A program made the position numbers and the translations under genes. A stretch of 64,000 nt of DNA from Lentimicrobium sp. Lineage in GTDB: Bacteria; Bacteroidota; Bacteroidia; Bacteroidales; Lentimicrobiaceae. How positions within the stretch are numbered: the stretch's first letter is position 1; each line of letters opens with the position of its first letter. Below the pieces are notes generated by a model that was given only the letters and a program-made list of their open reading frames with translations, did not search any database and was not told where the DNA came from. This document shows, one piece after another, positions 9,885 to 17,098 of this stretch. The DNA lies in assembly GCA_019429275.1 (NCBI GenBank), contig JAHYJC010000022.1:1-64000 (forward strand). Reading direction: 5' to 3'.

Positions 9885-10532
9885 ATGTTGCTCTTCAGGC
9901 ATGCGCAGAAGTCTATCGAATTGATTGACAGTTTCCTGAATCTGATTGATCAGGGGTCAATACTCTTTAAGGAAGGCGTAAAAAACTATCTTTATGGTAA
10001 CCGGGAAAGTTTTTTAAGCAATCTTATGACTTTATCAAACCTTGAAACTGAAGCAGATATTCTGAAAAGGAAAACTGAGAACATCCTGTATACCCAATCC
10101 TTAATGCCTCAACTGAGAGGCGACATACTAAAACTTCTGGAAGAGCTGGATAATATCATTGATCTGGCGAAAACAAGCCTGTTTCAGTTTGATGTTGAAA
10201 ATCCTTTTATACCTGCTGAATTAAATCAGGATATGGTTAAACTCACCGAACTTTCAGCAGCTGCCATTGAATCCGTTATTCCTGCAGCACGGGCTTATTT
10301 TAAAGATCCTGAATCTGTTAAAGAGAAACTTCACAGAGTTTATCTTTATGAAAAAGAGGCTGATAAGCTTGCAGATGCCATCAAGAGAAAGGTTTTTCAT
10401 GAAATGCCGGGACTGAAACTCAGTGAAAAATTTCATTTGCGGTACTTTACATTACATATTGAAACATTATCAGATGCTGCTGAAAAGGCGGCAGATGTAC
10501 TATCAATAATGGCAATTAAAAGAACCCTTTGA
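9885..10532 (+). CDS. PhoU-like DUF47 family protein
   Basis: This protein of about 215 residues is a predicted all-helical bundle of the DUF47 (TIGR00153, PhoU-related) family. It has the typical N-terminal acidic-helical segment with charged repeats such as NLETEADILKRK and EKEADKLADAIKRK, and it ends in helices rich in Ala, Glu and Asp. DUF47 proteins are usually encoded just upstream of PiT phosphate permeases and are thought to modulate them, as here: 17 bases separate it from the PiT gene. I chose the ATG at 9885, giving an MLLFRHAQKS start of typical family length. An upstream start at 9837 would add 16 residues that resemble no family member and would overlap the promoter-like sequence. 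Confidence 0.85.
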   Translation: MLLFRHAQKSIELIDSFLNLIDQGSILFKEGVKNYLYGNRESFLSNLMTLSNLETEADILKRKTENILYTQSLMPQLRGDILKLLEELDNIIDLAKTSLFQFDVENPFIPAELNQDMVKLTELSAAAIESVIPAARAYFKDPESVKEKLHRVYLYEKEADKLADAIKRKVFHEMPGLKLSEKFHLRYFTLHIETLSDAAEKAADVLSIMAIKRTL

Positions 10533-10549
10533 ATTCTTAACCAGGTACA

Positions 10550-12304
10550 ATGCAGTTTTTAATTTTCCTGTCCAGCGGTCTGTTTTTAGGATGGTCATTA
10601 GGGGCTAACGATGCTGCCAATATTTTTGGATCTGCCGTAGGTTCCAAGATGATAAGGTTTAGGAAAGCGGCGTTGATTGCCAGTATTTTTGTTGTTATCG
10701 GCGCGGTATTTCAGGGCCGTGGCAATGCAGAAACACTTTCTGGTTTGGGTGCTGTTGATGCATTGGCAGGTGGATTTGCTGTTTCTTTGTGCGCAGCTTT
10801 CACGGTTTACTGGATGACCCGTTATGCCATTCCAGTTTCAACAAGTCAGGCCATTGTTGGTGCCATTATTGGCTGGACCATTTTTGTCGGGAAGCAAATC
10901 GATTACAGGATTTTATCAATAATTGTAAGCACATGGGTTACAAGCCCGATACTTGGACTTGTATTTGCTGCTCTGCTCTTTTTGGCATTCCGTTCACTTC
11001 TGCGCCGCCTCAAAATTCATGTTGTAATACTTGATGCTTACATAAGAATATCACTTATCGTTGTTGGCGCCTTTGGCGCCTATAGTTTGGGAGCCAACAA
11101 TATTGCCAATGTAATGGGAGTATTTGTCCACGCTGCACCGGATATTCTTTTGGATTTTGGATTATTTACTCTTGACGGAGTACAGTTGCTATTCCTTATT
11201 GGTGGAATTGCCATTTCAACGGGAATTTTTACCTATAGCGAAAGGGTGATGAATACTGTTGGCAACGGCATACTTTCACTTACATCCGAAGCGGCCATTG
11301 TGGTGGTTTTGTCTCAGGCGCTGGTGTTATTTGTTTTTTCATCATCATGGCTTTCTAATTCTTTCGTTTCCATTGGCCTTCCGGCCATTCCTCTGGTCCC
11401 GGTTTCAAGCACCCAGGTGGTTGTGGGCTCAGTTATTGGAATTGGTATGGTAAAGGGAGCCAGGGAGATCAAATACAGAGCACTTGGCGAAATTGCTTTA
11501 GGATGGATAACCACACCATTGGCTGCGGGTGTACTTACCTATTTTGTACTGTTCTTTGTGCAGAATGTTTTTCATCTCGATGTAACATCTTCAGGACTAG
11601 CATCAGGAGGTTCGGTCATAGGAAATGCTGATCGTGAAATATTACCCGGAACGTATCAATATGTTAATTTGATCCTACCTGGTGTCATGATATTAACATC
11701 ACTGGCAATAGTTGTTCTGGTATTTTTGGTCCTCAGGCAGCAAAAACTCAGGTTGAAAGCCGAAAATGAACTTCTGCAAGAGCAAAATAACTATTTCCAG
11801 GCTCAAAAGGCATTGAGTAATATGGAGGTTTCAGCCATACAGACAGAAAACAATTTGCTGAACCATAAACTTGAACAACGCAGGAGTGAATACACAAATA
11901 TTGCATTAAATATCAGCAGTCAGAAAGAATTTCTTCAACGCATAGCCGGTCTGGTTGATCAAATCAGAAATTCAGAGCATAAAACTGAGCAGGATGAACG
12001 ATTAAGAGACTTAAGTCTTATTCTTAAGCAAAAAATGTCGTTTGCCAGCGAAACAGAAGAGTTCTACTCAAAAATTGAATTGACCGACAGAGAATTCAGG
12101 CAGAAACTTACCAGTGCTTTTCCCGGCATTACTGAGCAGGAGAAGAAACTGGCAATTCTGTTAAGGCTGAATCTCTCTTCAAAGGAAATTTCTTCGATGC
12201 TTGGGATTTCGCCTAAAAGTGTTGAAATTGCAAGGTATCGGCTTCGTAAACGTATTAACCTCAAAAAAGGTGATAACCTGATTCAATACATACAAAACCT
12301 TTAA
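10550..12304 (+). CDS. PiT inorganic phosphate permease fused to coiled coil and LuxR-type HTH
   Basis: Residues 1-396 form a PiT-family phosphate transporter: about ten membrane helices, the duplicated signature GANDAANIFG (about 18) and GANNIANVMG, and the VPVSSTQVVVG motif of the second half. After the last helix the chain continues without a break into a polar, Gln/Glu-rich coiled coil (about 398-500). It ends in a C-terminal helix-turn-helix (about 525-575; LSSKEISSMLGISPKSVEI then RYRLRKRINL), like the LuxR-type domains at the ends of many Bacteroidota regulators. Ordinary PiT proteins lack this DNA-binding tail. The frame is open throughout, so the fusion is not an assembly join of two ORFs within this sequence. 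It lies between the DUF47 gene and a porin gene. A membrane-tethered phosphate transceptor-regulator is inferred, not shown. Confidence 0.9.
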   Translation: MQFLIFLSSGLFLGWSLGANDAANIFGSAVGSKMIRFRKAALIASIFVVIGAVFQGRGNAETLSGLGAVDALAGGFAVSLCAAFTVYWMTRYAIPVSTSQAIVGAIIGWTIFVGKQIDYRILSIIVSTWVTSPILGLVFAALLFLAFRSLLRRLKIHVVILDAYIRISLIVVGAFGAYSLGANNIANVMGVFVHAAPDILLDFGLFTLDGVQLLFLIGGIAISTGIFTYSERVMNTVGNGILSLTSEAAIVVVLSQALVLFVFSSSWLSNSFVSIGLPAIPLVPVSSTQVVVGSVIGIGMVKGAREIKYRALGEIALGWITTPLAAGVLTYFVLFFVQNVFHLDVTSSGLASGGSVIGNADREILPGTYQYVNLILPGVMILTSLAIVVLVFLVLRQQKLRLKAENELLQEQNNYFQAQKALSNMEVSAIQTENNLLNHKLEQRRSEYTNIALNISSQKEFLQRIAGLVDQIRNSEHKTEQDERLRDLSLILKQKMSFASETEEFYSKIELTDREFRQKLTSAFPGITEQEKKLAILLRLNLSSKEISSMLGISPKSVEIARYRLRKRINLKKGDNLIQYIQNL

Positions 12305-12315
12305 ATCAAACCAAT

Positions 12316-13701
12316 ATGAGAAAAATTAAACAAATGAAATGGGTTGTATTGCTGATGGCCATTTGGTTAAATGGCAACATCATAAAAGCACAGGAGACAG
12401 ATACTACCGTGCGCTACAACCAATACGGGGTAAAAGTAAACCGTACACGACTTCAGGCGGAGGAGCGAAATGGAATTTTGGTACTGGAAAGCAAAGACCA
12501 GAAATACAAAATCTGGTACGATGCACGCGTGCAGCTGGATGGTGCCATGTTTTTCGGCGATACTTATAATCCGATAGGCAACGGTACCTCAATTCGCCGT
12601 GCCCGTTTCGCAGTAAAAAGTCAGTTTACTGAACAATGGTATGGAGAGTTTGATATGGATATTTCAAACTCCGAGCTTGAACTTAAAGATGCTTATCTGG
12701 AATTTTCGCCAAACCAAAACCTCAGTTTCAGAGCCGGTCATTTCAAAGAAGGTTTTTCTGTAGAATCAACTACCACATCAAGGTATTTGACCTTTATAGA
12801 GCGACCAATGGCTGTGCATATTTTTGCTCCCTCACGGCATATCGGTGTTTCTGCTATTTATAGTAAAAACTGGTTATTTGGTATGGGAGGTGTTCATTTT
12901 CAAACCGTAGGAGATCCTGAGGAACGCCTGTTTTCTAAAGACAACAACAAAGGCTATGGCGTGGATGAAGGTGTTTCATTCACAGGAAAACTTGTGGCTA
13001 TGCCTTTTTACAGCGATTATAATAAAGGTCTGCATTTTGGTATAGCAGGGTCTTATCGTACACCCAAATCGGATGCCGAAATCCGGGGCCACGAGCGCTA
13101 CAGCATACGTTCATTAACATCGATCAACCGGAAAAAGTATATGGATACTGATTTAATTCCTTTTGTTGATTATATAGTACTCGGAGACCTTGAACTTGCA
13201 GGATATTACAAAAACTTTCGTTTCCAGGGCGAATACCTGCTAAGCAATGTTCACAGGAAGAAATTTGATGAAGTTCTTCCAACAGAAAAGTTTGATGGAT
13301 GGTATGCTTTCGGAAGTGTGCTTCTTTTTGGAGGTAAATATAATTACAATACCAGCGAGGCTGAATTTACCCAACCAACCCGCGGCCAGAGCTGGGGCGA
13401 TTTGGAGCTATCATTTCGCTATGATTACCTGAGTTTAAATAGCAGCATGGATGGAATTATGGGTGGTGCCGGAGAAGGTTATACCCTTGGCCTCAATTAT
13501 CATGTAAACAACAACGTGAAAATCATGCTGAATTATGCCTACCTGAATCACGACCGCTACGCAAGTGGTAAAAATAAACTCTTTGTAGGCTACGATGAAA
13601 ACGGAGTACTTACCCGCGATCCCAGAAAGGTTGTTGATGCTATGGGCAAAGCAGGAGAGGACTTTAGCTTTGTAAGTGTAAGATTGGAAGTTGATTTTTG
13701 A
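12316..13701 (+). CDS. Phosphate-selective porin O/P-like outer-membrane protein
   Basis: This 461-residue protein has a signal peptide (about 1-25, cleavage near IIKAQ) and a beta-barrel-like body of alternating aromatic and polar strands ending in an aromatic C-terminal residue (VRLEVDF), as expected for an outer-membrane barrel. The features IRRARF, ELKDAYLEF and RAGHFKEGFS match the OprO/OprP porin family (Porin_O_P). It begins 11 bases after the PiT-HTH gene, so it is almost certainly co-transcribed, and would bring phosphate or polyphosphate across the outer membrane for the inner-membrane PiT. Substrate is inferred from family and context. Confidence 0.87.
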   Translation: MRKIKQMKWVVLLMAIWLNGNIIKAQETDTTVRYNQYGVKVNRTRLQAEERNGILVLESKDQKYKIWYDARVQLDGAMFFGDTYNPIGNGTSIRRARFAVKSQFTEQWYGEFDMDISNSELELKDAYLEFSPNQNLSFRAGHFKEGFSVESTTTSRYLTFIERPMAVHIFAPSRHIGVSAIYSKNWLFGMGGVHFQTVGDPEERLFSKDNNKGYGVDEGVSFTGKLVAMPFYSDYNKGLHFGIAGSYRTPKSDAEIRGHERYSIRSLTSINRKKYMDTDLIPFVDYIVLGDLELAGYYKNFRFQGEYLLSNVHRKKFDEVLPTEKFDGWYAFGSVLLFGGKYNYNTSEAEFTQPTRGQSWGDLELSFRYDYLSLNSSMDGIMGGAGEGYTLGLNYHVNNNVKIMLNYAYLNHDRYASGKNKLFVGYDENGVLTRDPRKVVDAMGKAGEDFSFVSVRLEVDF

Positions 13702-13721
13702 TAATTTAAAATATAAAAAAA

Positions 13722-15794
13722 ATGAAAACAAAAATATTTTTATTGGTGCTGATCATTGCAGGACTCAGTTTCTCTTCCTGCGTGAAAGATGAAGTTTTCG
13801 AAGGTCCTCCTGTGTTGAGCGAGCTTTCAATTTCACCGCAGGCTCCGGGTGAAACTGACAATGTAATTGTAAGTATAAAAGCTACTGATATGAATGGAAT
13901 CAAATCAGTTACGCTTTTCTATAAAGTCGAACAAGGGTCTTTCATAAGCCTTGCAATGACAGGTATGGGAAGCACTCCCAACATCTATACAGCTCAGATT
14001 CCGGCCCAGGGAGCTGGGAAAACAGTTGCTTATTATGTTGAAGCTGAAAATGAGAACGGTAAAAAAGCTTTTGCGCCTAGTGGTGCTCCTGAAGCAACAG
14101 GTGCCTATACCATTGGAGCGCCAAGCATTGTGCTGAACGAAGTTTACAGCAGAGGTACTGTAGATGCTCCCGACTGGGTTGAAATTTATAATAACTCCGA
14201 TAGTCCTGCCGATATCAGTGGATATAAAGTCTATGATCCGGGTGGACAATCGGGAAGTAAACCTAAAAAGGAAATTCCTGCCGGAACTGTTCTTGCCGGC
14301 CGTGGATTTTATGTAATTGTGGTTGATGATGGCACAGAGAGTGGATTTGGTTTGTCAAGCGGAGGAGATCAGGTTTGGCTCGAAAATGCTTCGGGTAATA
14401 TAATCGACAATGTTGAACATCCTGCTTTTGAACCAACCCAGTCGTATGGTAGAATTCCTGATGGCACAGGTGCATGGCAAATTCTTGACAGGATTACCCG
14501 CGGTGCAGCAAACGATGATTCACCTCCCGCTCCGGTAATTCTGATCAATGAATTATATTCTCGCGGAACTGCCGAAAATCCTGACTGGATTGAAATTTAC
14601 AATGCAACTACAATGGCGGTGGATATCAGCGGTTATAAAATTTATGACAATGGCGGACAAGCCGGCACCAAACCCAAAAAAGAGATTCCTGCCGGTACAA
14701 CAATTCCTGCAAAAGGTTTCTATGTAATTGTGGTGGACGATACCGATGCAAGTGGATTTGGATTATCGAGCGGTGGTGAACAGGTTTGGTTTGAGAATGC
14801 TTCCGGAACAATAATAGACAATGTTACCTTCCCGGCTCTCGAAGAAACACAATCCTATGGCCGTTATCCCGATGGCGATGCCAACTGGCAGGTGTTGTTC
14901 ATTGCGACTCCGGGCGCAGCCAATGATAATTCTCCTGCCCCTGTGGCGGTTGTATTGATGAATGAAATTTACTCCAGGGGTAATGCTGAAAATCCTGACT
15001 GGATAGAAATTTTCAACACTTCCACAACCATTGCGGCTGATATCAGCGGATTTAAAATCTACGACAGTGGCGGACAAGCAGGCACCAAACCCAAAAAGGA
15101 GTTTCCGGCAGGAACAGTAATACAGCCCGGAGGATTTTTTGTAATTGTTGTGGATGATGCAGATGCCAGCGGTTTTGGACTTTCAAGCGGTGGTGAGCAG
15201 GTTTGGCTTGAAAATACGGCAGGAACAGTTGTCGATGATATTACATTCCCTGCACTTGCCGAAACTGAATCATATGGTCGTTATCCCGATGGTTCAGCCA
15301 ATCTGCAAATACTCAGCATTGTTACACCCGGCGCTGCAAACGACAATTCAACTCCTCCACCTGCTGTAGTCATCCTTATGAATGAGATTTACTCCCGTGG
15401 CACCGCCGAAGATCCCGATTGGATTGAAATCTACAACGGTTCAGCCATAGAAGTGGATATCAGTGGATTTAAAATTTATGATGGTGGTGGTCAGGCCGGT
15501 ACAAAACCTAAAAAGGAATTTCCAGCTGGAACTGTAATTCCTGCCGGTGGTTTCTTTGTTATTGTAACTGACGATGCTGATGCCAGCGGTTTTGGCCTTT
15601 CCAGCGGCGGTGAACAGGTTTGGCTCGAAAATGCAGCAGGAACTGTTATTGATGACATTACCTTCCCGGCATTCGAACCTACACAATCATACGGAAGAAA
15701 GCCTGACGGATCGGCCAACCTCTTTATTTTTACCGAAATAACCAGAGGGTCTTCTAACAACAACGCAGGAACACTGCCTAAATTAAGAAGATAG
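13722..15794 (+). CDS. Lipoprotein with four tandem lamin-tail domains
   Basis: A 690-residue lipoprotein with a type II signal peptide and lipobox LSFSSC (Cys about 20). An Ig-like segment (about 25-130) is followed by four near-identical lamin-tail (LTD) repeats of about 137-140 residues. Each opens with NE(I/V/L)YSRG, continues with DW(I/V)EIYN and SGFGLSSGG, and ends in QSYGR. Repeat starts at DNA level are near 14127, 14538, 14952 and 15372. Bacterial LTDs are often found on secreted or surface proteins and with nucleases, but no nuclease domain is present here. It is the last gene before the phosphate-operon terminator, 20 bases after the porin gene. Its link to phosphate (for example binding DNA or phosphate polymers at the surface) is an inference from position only. 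Confidence 0.88.
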   Translation: MKTKIFLLVLIIAGLSFSSCVKDEVFEGPPVLSELSISPQAPGETDNVIVSIKATDMNGIKSVTLFYKVEQGSFISLAMTGMGSTPNIYTAQIPAQGAGKTVAYYVEAENENGKKAFAPSGAPEATGAYTIGAPSIVLNEVYSRGTVDAPDWVEIYNNSDSPADISGYKVYDPGGQSGSKPKKEIPAGTVLAGRGFYVIVVDDGTESGFGLSSGGDQVWLENASGNIIDNVEHPAFEPTQSYGRIPDGTGAWQILDRITRGAANDDSPPAPVILINELYSRGTAENPDWIEIYNATTMAVDISGYKIYDNGGQAGTKPKKEIPAGTTIPAKGFYVIVVDDTDASGFGLSSGGEQVWFENASGTIIDNVTFPALEETQSYGRYPDGDANWQVLFIATPGAANDNSPAPVAVVLMNEIYSRGNAENPDWIEIFNTSTTIAADISGFKIYDSGGQAGTKPKKEFPAGTVIQPGGFFVIVVDDADASGFGLSSGGEQVWLENTAGTVVDDITFPALAETESYGRYPDGSANLQILSIVTPGAANDNSTPPPAVVILMNEIYSRGTAEDPDWIEIYNGSAIEVDISGFKIYDGGGQAGTKPKKEFPAGTVIPAGGFFVIVTDDADASGFGLSSGGEQVWLENAAGTVIDDITFPAFEPTQSYGRKPDGSANLFIFTEITRGSSNNNAGTLPKLRR
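14127..15750 (+). repeat. Four in-gene lamin-tail repeats (~415 bp period)
   Basis: The four LTD-coding units recur every 411-420 bp with strong DNA similarity, for example around the GGQAGTKPKKE- and SGFGLSSGGEQVW-coding stretches. Copies 2-4 are closest to each other, which points to internal duplication. Confidence 0.8.
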
Positions 15795-15805
15795 CTGAAC
15801 CTTAT

Positions 15806-15842
15806 TACCCGACAGGTTTTATCAAAGCCTGTCGGGTTTTTA
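15806..15842 (+). terminator. Rho-independent terminator ending the phosphate operon
   Basis: The 10-bp stem ACCCGACAGG/CCTGTCGGGT (15807-15816 with 15828-15837) is followed by a T run. It lies 12 bases past the LTD lipoprotein stop codon. Confidence 0.92.
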
Positions 15843-15913
15843 ATATTGAAATGATATTTTATTTGTCCGGCAGCATAGCTCTGTCAGGCATGTTAATTCG
15901 TAATTTTTAAAAA

Positions 15914-16555
15914 ATGTCAAAAGAAATAATAGAGATTGGAGAACAATCCAAGCCAAGGTTTGAATTCCGTTCTTTCGGACAAAATTTCGATTCAGCCCAC
16001 AAACGAATGGCACGTCTTTCTGTCCCAATTCCTGAAAAAGTCTGGGAACGACAATCGGAAGAAATCTACATCATGTCGCGTACCAACGATATCAACAATA
16101 CCAAAATTCGTAACGGAAAGATGGATATAAAAACCTTTGTTCAGACCGTTGATGGACTTGAACAATGGAATCCGCTCATGAAAGGTGAATTTCCAATGAA
16201 GGCTGCTATTTTGCGCGATGAAGTTTTTCCGGCATTTCAGGTAATAGTGCCCGATCTCCTGAAAGATGAATACACCTATGAAGAATTTATGGCCATTATT
16301 GAAAATCACCCTGATCTACAGGCAGTAAAAGTGAATAAAAGGAGGTTTGGCTATATGGTAAATGATACGATTTGCGAATATGGCGAGATACTTATCAATG
16401 GAGCAAAAGTTGTAACCATCAATTCAGAATCTACTGAAGTGCACGACATCAAAAAGACACTGAAAGATATTGGTGCCGATGCTTTTGAGAACATCAACTA
16501 CCTGCAGGCCATCAAACGTGTAATTGGAATGATAAACAAACCGCTGGCAAACTGA
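15914..16555 (+). CDS. Probable divergent CYTH-like domain protein
   Basis: This 213-residue cytoplasmic protein has no signal peptide. I do not recognise it as a named family, but its strand pattern resembles the CYTH/triphosphate-tunnel fold: an N-terminal RFEFRSF (compare ExExK), a central NTKIRNGKMDIKTFV (compare the paired basic strands that follow the first motif), and a C-terminal YGEILINGAKVVTINSEST stretch ending in a SYP-like NINYLQAI segment. A canonical CYTH gene follows after 14 bases, which supports the assignment by context. The acidic first motif is not a clean ExExK, so catalytic activity is doubtful. Fold assignment is inference; the pairing with the CYTH gene is what is seen. 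Confidence 0.55.
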   Translation: MSKEIIEIGEQSKPRFEFRSFGQNFDSAHKRMARLSVPIPEKVWERQSEEIYIMSRTNDINNTKIRNGKMDIKTFVQTVDGLEQWNPLMKGEFPMKAAILRDEVFPAFQVIVPDLLKDEYTYEEFMAIIENHPDLQAVKVNKRRFGYMVNDTICEYGEILINGAKVVTINSESTEVHDIKKTLKDIGADAFENINYLQAIKRVIGMINKPLAN

Positions 16556-16569
16556 TAATCAGTAAAATT

Positions 16570-17037
16570 ATGGCAAACGAAATCGAAAAAAAATTTTTGG
16601 TGGTGGGTGAGTTTAAGCACCTTGCACATAAGCAAACCCGAATAACCCAGGGATATCTGTGTTCAGTACCCGAAAGAACCGTAAGAGTGAGAACAAAGGG
16701 CGATCGTGGATTTATTACCATCAAGGGAATCGGTAATGCTTCAGGTGCAAGCCGGTATGAATGGGAAAAGGAAATTCCCGAAACTGAAGTCAAGGAATTG
16801 CTTCAGATATGCGAACCGGGGGTGATCGATAAAACCCGCTACCAGGTAAAAGCAGGTCCACATACCTATGAAGTTGATGAGTTTTATGGTGAAAATCAGG
16901 GACTGACGGTTGCTGAAGTTGAATTGTCGGATGAAAATGAAACTTTTGAAAAACCTGATTGGCTGGGAGAAGAAGTTACGGGAGTTGTAAAGTATTACAA
17001 TTCAATGCTTATGAAGCATCCTTACACAAAGTGGTAG
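16570..17037 (+). CDS. CYTH domain protein, probable inorganic triphosphatase
   Basis: A compact 155-residue CYTH protein with the diagnostic EIEKKFLV (ExExK) at residues 4-11, then TVRVRTKGDRGFITIKG with paired basic residues, YEWEKEIP, KTRY, and YEVDEFYG...LTVAEVEL, all typical of the short bacterial CYTH type. Members of this class hydrolyse inorganic triphosphate (triphosphate tunnel metalloenzymes); some related proteins are class IV adenylate cyclases or thiamine triphosphatases. The short length and lack of an added CHAD domain favour inorganic triphosphatase. It lies between the CYTH-like gene and an SLC13 permease, in a run of four same-strand genes. Confidence 0.85.
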   Translation: MANEIEKKFLVVGEFKHLAHKQTRITQGYLCSVPERTVRVRTKGDRGFITIKGIGNASGASRYEWEKEIPETEVKELLQICEPGVIDKTRYQVKAGPHTYEVDEFYGENQGLTVAEVELSDENETFEKPDWLGEEVTGVVKYYNSMLMKHPYTKW

Positions 17038-17098
17038 CAGGTTCAATCTCTTGGAAACCGGTTTATTGCCATTACAAATTCTCGCAAAAGGTCATTTT

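Noticed and set aside
13435-13731. A 98-codon minus-strand open frame over the porin's 3' end
   Set aside because: It overlaps the porin gene, with no conserved features and no promoter; a shadow frame.
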